Shown here in pieces: positions 23,395 through 33,311 of a stretch of DNA of 64,000 nucleotides. The notes beneath the pieces were generated by a model that was not told where the DNA came from, did no database searches, and saw only the letters and a program-made list of their open reading frames with translations. The stretch is from assembly GCA_033220425.1 (NCBI GenBank), contig CM065646.1, forward strand, positions 4,595,501-4,659,500, read 5' to 3'. Position numbers and translations under genes: made by a program. The stretch comes from Lepraria neglecta. Lineage: Eukaryota > Ascomycota > Lecanoromycetes > Lecanorales > Stereocaulaceae. Within the stretch, counting starts at the first letter, position 1, and the number at the start of each line of letters is the position of its first letter.

Positions 23395-25160
23395 TAGTAA
23401 AGGGTGTTCCTCGTCGAGCGGCTCGCAGGCAGCTATATACACCGTCTGCACAGCACAGATCCATCCTACCCCGTAGTCCTGGCGACGCATACCTTGGCTT
23501 TCTGATATGTTCTCGAGAGGGACGGCGCTGATGATGGGGTGGTCATCAGCTTCTTAAGCTTGCAAATCTCTACTGGCCAGTATAGAGGATTGACTAGGGA
23601 CAAGAGACATGTGGCACTGGGACGAAAAACGGACATAGGGCTGTAGGGAAAAGATTCTGATTCTGTTGGTTGGGAACCACGGGATGACTAATCGCCTCGT
23701 CTCATCGCTACCTTTTCCGTCTCTTTCTCGTCCAGATCATCACTCACTACCACTACCACCAACCACCCTCATCCGCGTCACGACCCAGCAGATATGCCGG
23801 TTGATGCGCTTCATCCCTCTTCATCAAACCCGAGCTCTCGAGCCCTAGATCATGTCCTAGCCGGCCGGGTTCGCTAGCATCAACGAACGTCCGTTTGTGA
23901 TCCTCTACCAATCAGGTATCGACAAGGCCAACAACGAGGTTGGTGAGTGGCCAGCAATGATCGGTGACGTGCTGCCAGTGAGTGATCTACCATTTTGCCG
24001 GTCTACTGAGCATTTATGCCGCGCAGTCGTCCAGGGAGGGAAGGAGTACAGCTACGATTCATGGTAGTGAAGAGGATAGCTCAGGTTTGTATGCTCCCGA
24101 ATCATGGTTTCTGTTCATACGTATCCAGTCATATATTAAGCGAATGCCATACCATATTGCAAAAGTCATTGAATTGAAAGGGGGAAACGACTATCGAGAA
24201 GGCAGTTGAGACTGTACAGTGACAGACGTACATCCTTACATACCTGAGGCTCGAAAAAAGGCTTACAAACAAAGAAAAGCTGGAATTCGCCCTGGGACCC
24301 CTGAGTATGACGCTGTGGCTCCAGAGGAGTTCAATTCGGTGTTGTCTTTTGATCTTAGTGAGTTAGCAGACAGTAGGAGTGATGTAGAATAGGTATTAGT
24401 AGGTGCAGAGTATGTTGTGGAGGATTAATTAATAAGTAGTACTTGTAATATGAAATATTTACCCGTGGTATTTTGATCGTATATCGGTCTTGTGGCATTG
24501 TAGATAAAGCGCGATTTCAGACCATACTAATTTGCGTGGCGAAAGCAGCGGCTACATTAGACGTGTATTTTGTCACCCACCAAAGACTCCCCACGCGTTT
24601 GACCCTCACGAGGCACACAGTCCCCAGAACCGCGCCTGCGCTGGAATTGCTGGACATGGAGCCCGGCGCGGACCCTGATCGCCATTGCTCCACTGCCTCG
24701 TCTGACTACGCCGCACTTGGTGCACCCGAATTGGGGAATTGATGATCGTCTGGATGATGATCAAACCATACAGGATGTTCAGCTCGTCTTTAGGCCGTTG
24801 ACATGGCTTTAGCGACATCGGCCACACCGACGGCATTCACGGTGGGAAATTGTCACCGGCCTAGCAGGAGTTTCGGAGCTCGGCTAAAGGCTAGTCAGCA
24901 CTGTCCTTTCCCCAGGGATTAACTCCCAGTGGATACGCCGGCTACGTAATTGGTCCAGCTGACAGGCGCATCTACGATGAGTGTCTGATGCGAAATGCAG
25001 AAGCTGCGCCATTGAGCAGGCCGGGAGTGCGGCTCTTCGTGTAAATCGTATAAATTTGAGCATCTATCCCACTGTGCTGAATCAATGCTCTTGTTGCGCG
25101 ACTTCATATTCACTACTCAGACCTCACAACCTCAAGAACCTTGGCCGAGAAAGAAAAATC
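23395..25160. other. gene-poor accessory DNA, possible decayed ORFs
   Basis: Short plus-strand frames, including a final one with PGTPEYDAVAPEEFNSVLSF at about 24300-24350, look like pieces of coding sequence, but no family is recognised and no splice model holds. ATTCACGGTGGGAAATT at about 24835 recurs at about 40290. Confidence 0.35.
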
Positions 25161-25853
25161 ATGGCTGATATTAAGACCACCGCAAATCATCAGCTCTCGA
25201 ATACCACATTGTCCGCCCAAGACACTGGGGACACTTCCGAGCCTGCTTCCGAGGCCATGACAAAATACAACATGTATTATACGGCCTCTCGATTGAACCT
25301 TACTCTCCATGATGGCCCACCTTCCACTCCCGCGATCTACTATATGGAATCTGATTGCTCGTTGAGCAAACTACTACTTCTGCTACGACGGGGTGATGCG
25401 AAAACATCACCTATGGTCGCCTTCGCCAAATTACCTCTGACGTCGCGACACATGCAGATAGGCAAAGGAGATTGCGGTAAGGATGCGGGAGACCAAATCG
25501 TCTGGGAGGAACTCCATCGTGAGAAGAACCTGTTATTCCGCAGCGATTACCACTTCGGCACATCAGAGGGTGACGAATCGGGGAAGAGGGCAGAGTTCGA
25601 CTGGCGTAAGAACCAAAAAAAGCTGGGTAAGACGGTGTATGATTGCTTGGACAGGGGCGGGAGGACTGTGGCGAAGATGTTCAGCGGAGGCGGTCTCAAT
25701 TGGAAGAAGGGCGGAGAGGTTGAGGTTTTGGAAGAGTTGGATGAGGGGTTAAAGGAGGTGTTGATTGTAAGCGCGCTGGCGATCTGGGCGATGGAAGGTC
25801 TAAATTATAAGAGCCTATTTCAGGGATTCAGTAGTGAGGATAAGAAAGATTAG
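25161..25853 (+). CDS. Tubby-C-terminal-like / DUF6593-type protein (tentative)
   Basis: A 230-residue uninterrupted frame starting MADIKTTANHQLSNTTLSAQ. The middle part has SRLNLTLHDGPPSTPAIYYM, VWEELHREKNLLFRSDYHFG, EFDWRKNQKK and KTVYDCLDRGGRTVAKM, followed by a hydrophobic C-terminal stretch (VLIVSALAIWAMEGL). This pattern is like the fungal family whose fold resembles the Tubby C-terminal barrel and lipid scramblases. That is family resemblance only; the function is unknown. No introns are needed. The first 35 residues are Ser/Thr-rich and probably disordered. It is the only clearly open gene between 21 and 33 kb. Confidence 0.6.
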   Translation: MADIKTTANHQLSNTTLSAQDTGDTSEPASEAMTKYNMYYTASRLNLTLHDGPPSTPAIYYMESDCSLSKLLLLLRRGDAKTSPMVAFAKLPLTSRHMQIGKGDCGKDAGDQIVWEELHREKNLLFRSDYHFGTSEGDESGKRAEFDWRKNQKKLGKTVYDCLDRGGRTVAKMFSGGGLNWKKGGEVEVLEELDEGLKEVLIVSALAIWAMEGLNYKSLFQGFSSEDKKD

Positions 25854-26332
25854 AATCAAGCTTAGATGCGACCCTGGAATGCCGGGTCAGCAAAGATCAC
25901 AGATTTTTAGGCCATAAGTTATGTTCGCACTCACCGACAATAAAATCCGCTTCACGGCGGAGCTTCGGAGATGCCACAACTTGTAGGCTCGTATCCTTTA
26001 GTGCATCTTGCAGGTCTCCCGCTCAGAGCAACCCGCGCGCTTCAAGAGTTACACATGACCTATATTGCACCTTCAACGTTCAGTGAGGTCTGTGTACTGA
26101 CCAGGATCGCTTTCGGGTTCTATAGCTAACTATATCATGCGTTTCTAGTTCTAAGTCCGCATAGACGCACGATAATCCACACCGTCACGACGACTTCCAT
26201 TCGGCTTGCTCACCATCATTCAAAGCGAATGTAAATACCTACTTCTTCGACCGATCCTACGCCAAGTGATACTCCTCTGAAACCGTTGTCTAAAGCCTCT
26301 CACCGCGAGTCCTGAGGCGACCACAACGAGTG

Positions 26333-26930
26333 TCACATTGATATACCTATTGCGACCACCCCAGATACGACACACAATAGGAGGGCAACCCGAAAGAGAG
26401 GGAAGACCCTACGGACCAATACGTCTTCCACCGATGTTGGCAGCTGTGGTGGCATTGCGTTTGTGATTTGAAGGTGAGCCCGCGCCGCCAGAGTTCGTGC
26501 ATATTGTCGGCACTCTTCGAAGGTCTGATCATTAGCGAGCCGAAAGAATCGCTCAAAGCGCGGACGTGTAGCACCGAGGCTACAGGTCCTGGTGCCTATG
26601 GAGATCATTGACAGATCGCGGCGTGGGTGGCCAATGTCTACGATAAGCTTGCCGTCTGGTTGGAGTATGGCGGCCCATTGTCGTATTTGTTCAGCTTGCC
26701 TCGCCGACAGCACATTCAGATAGACACGCTGCGCTGTGATAAGGGACAGAGGTTGGCCTCCATTAAGGCGTGGTCGGATGGTACTCAAATCCCTGAAGAC
26801 ATCCCCGCGGACGGCTGTGACTGCAGTAGGGCCATTCTCAAGGTCCAGCAGTGAGGTGAGTTTCTTGAGTGCATTATCAAGCATCGGCTGTAGGCCATCT
26901 ATAACGTTAATACTGCACTAGCGACCTGTA
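26333..26930 (-). pseudogene. SAM-dependent methyltransferase, partial
   Basis: The open frame 26884-26333 extends upstream in frame through VIDGLQPMLDNALKKLTSLL to about 26925 (possible CAG acceptor). It then has PLSLITAQRVYLNVLSARQA, EQIRQWAAILQPDGKLIVDI and GHPRRDLSMISIGTRTC, the middle and later strands of a class I methyltransferase domain. The glycine-rich SAM-binding motif I expected upstream is not found in the adjacent sequence, so the copy seems 5'-truncated or has a distant exon. The last 18 residues are hydrophobic. It is clearly related to the piece at 38925-39520 (shared DIxHPRR and CRxYAR blocks). Confidence 0.55.
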
Positions 26931-27699
26931 GATTAAAGCATTTATCCACAAGCGAAAGCAGTAAGGCCGCTTCTAGTACCCAAGTCAACGTATGAGCTGA
27001 CGGCAAAATTAGATAAGATTTATGTTGCGAGGAGGTTGGCACCCTGGCTGAAGTCTAAGCTTATAGTATCGTAGTATTGAATAAATATAGGTTGGTAAAG
27101 GGAAGAGAGATGATGGAAGCTATACTCTATATTCTTATTGTTCTATTGATTCTGGTTGATTTATCTCTAGATGGCTACGCGATTCATATAAATGTCGTCA
27201 CTGCTACCATCCAGAGGTAAGGTGAGAAGAGGTGGTACCGGGATTGGAAGTGCGGTCATTGTGACTTGCGTATATTTGAATAGAGATTGAATATTGGTGA
27301 GTATATGGATATGATAAGATAGGTGGAGAGGGTTTCGTGGTGAAAGCCAGGTAGGAGATTAAGAAGTTAGGAGATTGAAAAGTTGGTAGTGAAGCCGAGG
27401 AAAAAACGCCTAGATGCGGTACTATAAACGCTCCACCTCCGAAGTAGGACCATTCTCTTCTTATTCACGGGAACTTGAATTCTTGCAACTTCTTTAGCCT
27501 TCGATATCTCTCCCAAGTACTTAAGCATATTATAAACCAACTCTATAACTTTAATACGCTCAACGCAGGGTTCTGAACGAACCAAATTCAGTATATATAA
27601 GTCATTTGGAAAAGCCAGAGAGTCCGTACGTTTTCTGACACCGCAATAGCAAGCGAAATCACTCTACCTACCTTACTTCTACTTAGGAGCAGCTATATG
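26931..27699. other. AT-rich spacer, no supported gene
   Basis: AT-rich sequence with a doubtful minus ORF 27585-27367. No repeat borders were recognised. Confidence 0.4.
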
Positions 27700-28520
27700 G
27701 CTACCGCAAGTGTACCCCACCCTTTATGGCGTGACGGCGTCGCCCTCAGCCTTGATCAGACCTTACTCGCTTAGATAAATACCAATATCTATGGCCTCCT
27801 CGCTATCGCTCGGTTATAGCCTAATAATTCCGTCCTCGTGATAGGCTGTAGTACCCCAGGACTGGCCATTAAAGCTGTTAAGGTCTTGGGTCCAGGTTAT
27901 AGGCGTATTATTGGTATCGAACCTTCTCGCGGAATGATTCAACAAGCCGTTATAAAGCTTGAAACGCTTGACATAAGTAATATTATTATTCTCCACCACG
28001 GCGATATCACGTAACTTAACTCGATCGCAGGCTTCCATAACACGTCTCAAGCACAATCTCCCCTAATCTTTAACACCCTATTTACTTGCAACGTCCTTCC
28101 GATCGAGCTATTCCAGGCCGAAGCCGCTCTTCATCACTAGTCTACATACCTTACCCTAGAAACCGGCCGTATAGTAGTAACCTTCTGCCCGAGTAACACA
28201 AAGAATGCTCATCTGGCAGGCGTATAATATATATTTCAGGGGGACCAGGTTATAGCTAGGGTAAGCTTCATATTAGAGGATGAATGGGTCCGGGCCGAGC
28301 GGGCATTCAACGATTTGGCAAGCTCTGTAGGCCTTCGCGTAGAGGGTATACAGCGAGTTAGCTTTCATAGCGAGGTTCATATATAAATAGGAGATATTAT
28401 AGAGGAGAGAGTACGCCTCGCATTCGCCAATATAACAGACAAGGACCCCCTCCTTGGGTTAACGCAGATGGAACATTCATACCGGCCTTTAAGCGCGAGT
28501 ACCTGATATAGTCTCTAGAA
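27700..28520 (+). pseudogene. SAM-dependent methyltransferase pseudogene, RIP-like decay
   Basis: One plus-strand frame reads LWRDGVALSLDQTLLA, stop, INTNIYGLLAIARL, stop, NSVLVIGCSTPGLAIKAVKV (motif I of class I methyltransferases), YRRIIGIEPSRGMIQQAV (acidic ribose-binding Glu) and IIILHHGDIT. Further stops separate LETGRIVVTFCPSN and DEWVRAERAFNDLASSVGL. Most stops are TAA or TAG where CAA or CAG would be natural, consistent with C-to-T change as in repeat-induced point mutation, but I did not count dinucleotides. It is a gene fossil. A link with the two other methyltransferase pieces in this window is likely at superfamily level only. Confidence 0.6.
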
Positions 28521-29074
28521 ATGACTGGGAACGAGACAAGGGACACTGTTCTTCACGTGCTGGATGGTATTGAGGGACTAGGGCCGGAGGTCAGGCGATG
28601 CGTGAGCAGATGCAGGATTCGCTCGCAATTATTCCCGTGCCTGCGAAGTTGGCGGCTGTACTTCACTGACTATGATTGAGATACCTCATGTGCATAGACG
28701 AATGACCATAACATCTGGTCGCTGCCATCTAGATCTAAATACATCAATAAGTCTTCTACATTGAAGGAAGAACAAGACACCAAGGCAATTAGGACTGATT
28801 TTGGTGGGTTCTTGGATTTTTTTTGACTAGAGTAGTTAGTTAAGATATTTTTGCTTATGTAAGCTATCACGTGATTCGCCTCCTGACAGTTCTCCCTCAG
28901 CTCAAAAGAGCTTCGCCCCCTTTGCTCCACCGGAAAAGCCATAGAGAGACCACCATGCTTCGTAGGAAGGAACCAATTTGCTTCGTATGACATGAAACCG
29001 CTATGCTTCGCCTTGCCTCGTAAGAAAAAGACCGCCATGCTTCGTAGGAAAAGAACCACTTTGGTTCGTCATTG
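28521..29074. other. spacer with ACCGCCATGCTTCGTAGGAA-type short repeats
   Basis: Three related copies of an (A)CC(A/G)C(C/T)ATGCTTCG motif lie at about 28950-29050. The minus ORF 29059-28670 runs across them and is probably not a protein. This is the edge of the CGAAGC-rich block that continues to about 31 kb. Confidence 0.4.
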
Positions 29075-29587
29075 TCACTCCAGCTGGGCCATCTGGGCTA
29101 GCAGCTCTTCCTTTGCCTGTTTTCTGAGGGTGGGGAGGTGGTTTGCTTCGACCTCCGCTCGGAGTTCCTCGCGGATTTCATTCTTGACCCTCGCCAAGAG
29201 CGCCTGACCTTCGGCGGTCTTTGCTTTGTCGTTCGCTTCCTTCTTCGCTTGCTTCTGTGCTTCGTCGCAGAACTGCTTCTTGTAGGCGGCGATCATCTCC
29301 GCACGGGTATTGTCCTCGATAATTTTGACCTATTCCTAGCGGAACATTTCTATTGCCTCCTCCACCATGTGGTCTGATGCCTCGGGCTCGTACTTTGGGC
29401 AGCGGCATAGGTGTGCTTCATTGAGGGTGTAGATAAGTGCTAAGGGCATTGAGAACGGTTTGGCCTTCTCTCCCGAGAGTGCTTCGTCAGCTTCCGCCGG
29501 TGCTTCAGCGGATGCGGCTTTCTTCCCTTTGTGCTTCGAGGAGTTTGCTTCAGCGAAGTCCTCAGGATCTCCGTCTGCTTCAGCCAT
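29075..29587 (-). pseudogene. Ala/Glu/Lys-rich coiled-coil protein, broken
   Basis: Minus-strand frames MAEADGDPEDFAEANSSKHK and then MIAAYKKQFCDEAQKQAKKE make an Ala/Glu/Lys-rich protein with a coiled C-terminal half (KNEIREELRAEVEANHLPTL). The unit is broken. It follows the 29606-30673 frame on the same strand with 18 bases between, and shares its CGAAGC-rich codon use. The family was not recognised; it may belong to the same mobile unit as the integrase fossil upstream. Confidence 0.35.
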
Positions 29588-29605
29588 GAATGTATCAATA
29601 TCGAT

Positions 29606-30673
29606 TTAATCTTCCCCCTTGATTCTGGGTGTATGCTCTGTTGCTGCGAGTCGCTGGCCGATGTCTATACGCTGGTACTTGGCGAAGTTGGTGGGGTGAT
29701 ATCCAGCGAGCTTGAAAATGTGTGCCGCGATCACTTGGATCTCACGCTTGTCTTTGGCGGCCTGGTCAGCTACTTTGCTGATCGTGATTCCAAAGTTGGT
29801 AAGTTCGCGATGAATGTCCTCAACGACATTAACCAGGATCGCAGTGTGGCGCTGTAAGTGCTCGGTGTGGTCTTTGGCGGTGATGGTGGGGGTAGGGTGA
29901 AGACTAAGCAAACGAGTGGCTACCGAGCTCGCAGTGGGTTTGGTGGTGCTGTCGGTGGGCGGGGGATTGTCGAGGAGTTGTTGAAGTTGCTTCGTTGCGT
30001 TATCGTCGATGGTCGTGACGAACATCTTCTGTGATCTGGCACTCATGGGTCTCTCGGCGATGGCCTTGTGGTGCTTCAGGCTTCCATACTTGTCGACGAG
30101 GGTGGGGAAGTACAGGGACCAAAGCTCCAGCTTGAGTTCTGACTTGGCTTCGACGATGGTTCCATATGTTTCGTCGGAACAAGTCTCTGTAAGCTTCTCG
30201 ACGTTTTTACAGATATCGACCCAGAAGTCACTGCTCTCGAGACGTGGGTTGTGGTTGTCGCTCAGCAATATGGCTTGGCCACCGCCAAGATTGAGAGTAA
30301 CCGGGAGATTGACGGTTGTGTTAGGTAATTCTTTTATCACTGGGATAAATTCGGGTACCTGCGGGTAGAACTCCTTCGGCTGGGACTTTTTCTCTGGATG
30401 GGATGGGACTATGATGCGCTTCGTGGTCTGCTTCGAAGTAGGTAGTAGTCCTTGTAGGTCTGGAGTGGATTGGCTGCTCGATTTGTGATCATGCGTTTTT
30501 ACGCGCTTTGAGGTCGTAGTTATGGTGGATTCCTGGTCAGAGGAGAGAGGTATATCGCCGGAGTCTCCTGATTGACGACGGAGTGAGTTTTGGCGTCGCG
30601 TTTCGCCGCTCCTTTTGCCGCCTCGAGCTCCTGCTTCGGCCTTAGACATCTTTTTATCGAATAGCGTAGCCAT
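29606..30673 (-). CDS. hypothetical 355-residue protein near integrase fossil
   Basis: An unbroken 355-residue frame. The N-terminus is basic (KMSKAEAGARGGKRSGETRR) and Ser/Thr-rich to residue about 110, then comes a likely folded part (NLPVTLNLGGGQAILLSDNH, WVDICKNVEKLTETC, ELWSLYFPTLVDKYGSLKHH) and a C-terminal helical part (LQRHTAILVNVVEDIHRELT). No zinc knuckle, protease or polymerase motif is present. Codons written CGAAGC are very frequent, as in the neighbouring broken frame. It lies downstream of a Ty3-type integrase on the same strand, so it could be an additional ORF of that element or unrelated cargo. The function is unknown. Confidence 0.45.
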   Translation of the reverse strand: MATLFDKKMSKAEAGARGGKRSGETRRQNSLRRQSGDSGDIPLSSDQESTITTTSKRVKTHDHKSSSQSTPDLQGLLPTSKQTTKRIIVPSHPEKKSQPKEFYPQVPEFIPVIKELPNTTVNLPVTLNLGGGQAILLSDNHNPRLESSDFWVDICKNVEKLTETCSDETYGTIVEAKSELKLELWSLYFPTLVDKYGSLKHHKAIAERPMSARSQKMFVTTIDDNATKQLQQLLDNPPPTDSTTKPTASSVATRLLSLHPTPTITAKDHTEHLQRHTAILVNVVEDIHRELTNFGITISKVADQAAKDKREIQVIAAHIFKLAGYHPTNFAKYQRIDIGQRLAATEHTPRIKGED

Positions 30674-30996
30674 TATTGCGGCTTGCTTCGTAGATGGTGG
30701 AGGTTCGTACGCATTTGGTTCGAGGTGTTGGCTGATTTAATTGAAGGAGTTGTAAAGTTGAGGGAGGGGAGTGAGAGGAGTAGTGATGTGTACGAAGGAT
30801 AGTGATTTGAGGTGCGAAGTGAGGTTTTATAGCCTTTGTATTCACTCTTCGCGGTTCACCGCGGTTTAGGCGAAGGTTACCATCACGGAGGCGAAAAATA
30901 TTTTGTTCGGTAAGTCGTGCCAAATTTCTGCTTCGTTGTTCTGTTAAGCTATCTCTGATAAGCAAATCTGTTAAGCAGCTCTGCTTGGTGTTTGTG

Positions 30997-32410
30997 CTAT
31001 GCTAATGATGCTTCGGTGCTTCCTGAAGTCAAGGGAGGAACAGAGCCCGCTGGCCCGCTCGACCTGCTTTGAAATCGGAAGGAGGATTGGTAGACCGGGG
31101 TGGTCCCATAGAATGGTGTAGCTAATTGTACTGCTCCTGAAAGCACTGGTTCCCTCTCGTGGTAAAGGATCAGATCGCCGATGTGATATCTCTTAGGTGC
31201 TCCGTTGCCGTGGAGCTCCCTGACAAACCCGCCGTGCTTGTGCTTTACCCATTTGATAAACAGTCGCGGTCCCAACCAGCGTGCTTCCAGCCTCCGTCCC
31301 TTCTGGTTGTTCAATGCGGTGTTTCGTACCAAGACCAGATCTCCTGGTTCAGGTATCCTTTGCTTTCTCTCTGCTTACTTCTGGCTGCTATGCGTGTATG
31401 AAGCAATCTCGCTAGATAGCAATCTGTTCTCGTTGCGCAGGGCAGCGAAGAGCTAGCTGGTACTGATGTTCTGGTAGGGGTTGTTCTGCTTGCTCCGGGT
31501 CTGGTAGAAGTCTTGGTTCGATATCGAAATGGAAGTGCTTCGGCTCAAAGCCTAGCATGATCTGTGCCGGGGAGTACCCATGGATCTTGGTGCTTTTCGT
31601 GTTCATGTTCAGTGTATTATCTCTTACCGACAGGGACCAAGAGTTCGTCGTGCCACGCTCGATGCACTTCTTGCTTACCTGTACCAACATTTCCTGGACT
31701 GTCCTTTCCAGTAGCCCGGTTGACGAGGGATGACTGACGGGCCCGGTGAAGTGGCTGACCCCATGCTCAAGCATCAGGGCTTGCATGTCGTGGTTCACGA
31801 AATGTGATCCGTGATCCGTTATCCGTATAAAGGCACTTTGGCCATCCAAAGACTGGTGCAATATATTCCCGAAGCATGTCAATGGTTTCATAGGCAGTGT
31901 GATTCTGGCATGCTTTGGCCCAAACAAATCTGCTGAAGTAGTCCACGACAAGAAGCACGTATACTGCTCCGGTTGCTGTGCAGACTGGGCTGATTGGTCC
32001 TAGCCAATCTGCTCTAAATATAATCATTGGCCTGAAGAATTAGATGGTTAATAGTATATACTTGATTGGTGTCCGGAGTCTTGCTTGACAGGCGTGACAG
32101 TTCGCGCTCCAGTTATATACATCTTTGGTTCGAGTAGGCCAGTATACTCGCCCGATCAAGTAATCCAATGTCAAAGACGCGGCGTAGTGTCCGTGGTCCT
32201 CATATACTGCCTTCAGGAACCGAGGTATATCCTCCTCAACAAGGCAGATGCTATTTGCCCCAGTTTCTTCCGTTCCCGAGGGGAAAGTATGATACGGATA
32301 CTGAACGAATTGTCTTCAAATAGCAGCGCTGGCTGCCCTGTATCATTAGGAGGCAGCCTTAGAGGGCGCTCCACGCGCTTCTTCGTCTTTCAGGTGGCTA
32401 TGTTATAAGG
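30997..32410 (-). mobile_element. Ty3-type LTR retrotransposon fossil, integrase part only
   Basis: Pieces in order on the minus strand are a zinc-binding region ending in a CxxC, a retroviral-type integrase core with VDYFSRFVWAKAC-like sequence and a DNGS segment, and an integrase C-terminal region with KGRRLEARWLGP. It is broken, with a few breaks. Gag, protease, reverse transcriptase and LTRs were not found nearby, so it is 5'-truncated. Moderate sequence decay with still readable motifs suggests an old but not ancient copy. Confidence 0.75.
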
Positions 32411-33311
32411 TCCTCCGAGTCAACCAGGGCAAATAGTTGTACCTGAGATTACAAGGCAGAGGATATCTGTATCAAATATCGCCATCGGACGAACGGCTCC
32501 ATGGTATGATCAGATCGGCCGCCTACAATTCTCGATAGAGAAAGTTACGAACCTGTGCTGCATCTGGCAAAGATATTCGTGGATGTCCTGGAAGACTGGC
32601 GGGGAACGACTGCACGAGCAAAGTCAGGCGTTAAGAGTTACAGGCGGCGACTTTTCCTTATAGCGTCGATGGACCAGCCCCCAGGAGTGTCAACCTAAAG
32701 AAGATCAAACGCGTTACACAGAGTATCGCATCCGGTAACATCTGTGTGGAAGCCATTTTCCACGGCTTGGTGGGCTACATCGAACAAACGGCATTGGATT
32801 TGACCAAGCCATGGTGGAAATTGGGCGGTTCTATTTATAAGTAGCCTCAAGAACAATAGGTTACCGGATTAACTGGACGGCTTTCGCTGCGGATAACGAA
32901 GCTGGTTCACTGGAGACTGTTACCAAGCTTATCCACGTTGTTTTGAGAAGCCTGGGCGGACCTCGGCAATTCCCGTGAATTCTAAACGGCGCCAGAACAT
33001 GTGATCCCTAGTCTTCTCTGGCGACGGTTTGCTGCTACCGTCGTTCTTGCCATGAGTCAGCTTCTTCAAGCCGTCTCGGGCCAAGAGTCAATTACCAGCG
33101 CCCGAATAAAGGAAGCGAAGTCAGGGTGGGACAGACTAAGTTACGACTGGTGATTTCACGATGCGCTATTGGTCGATCTGTCCAGCTAATCAGACGAGTA
33201 TTCTACTGCCTCTCCTTGCTCGCGCCGGGCCGCAGTACAAAGCTGCGAATCCCCTCTCTCATACAGATTGCACACTTGTCCAACTGCAAGATCGCAAAGC
33301 CTTGGACAGAG
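32411..33311. other. spacer and probable promoter of the TPR-NLR gene
   Basis: No gene is supported. The frame of the NLR's first exon is open upstream to 33126, but family-like sequence begins at MPFKFKGLFGS, so 33126-33311 is taken as leader. Confidence 0.4.
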
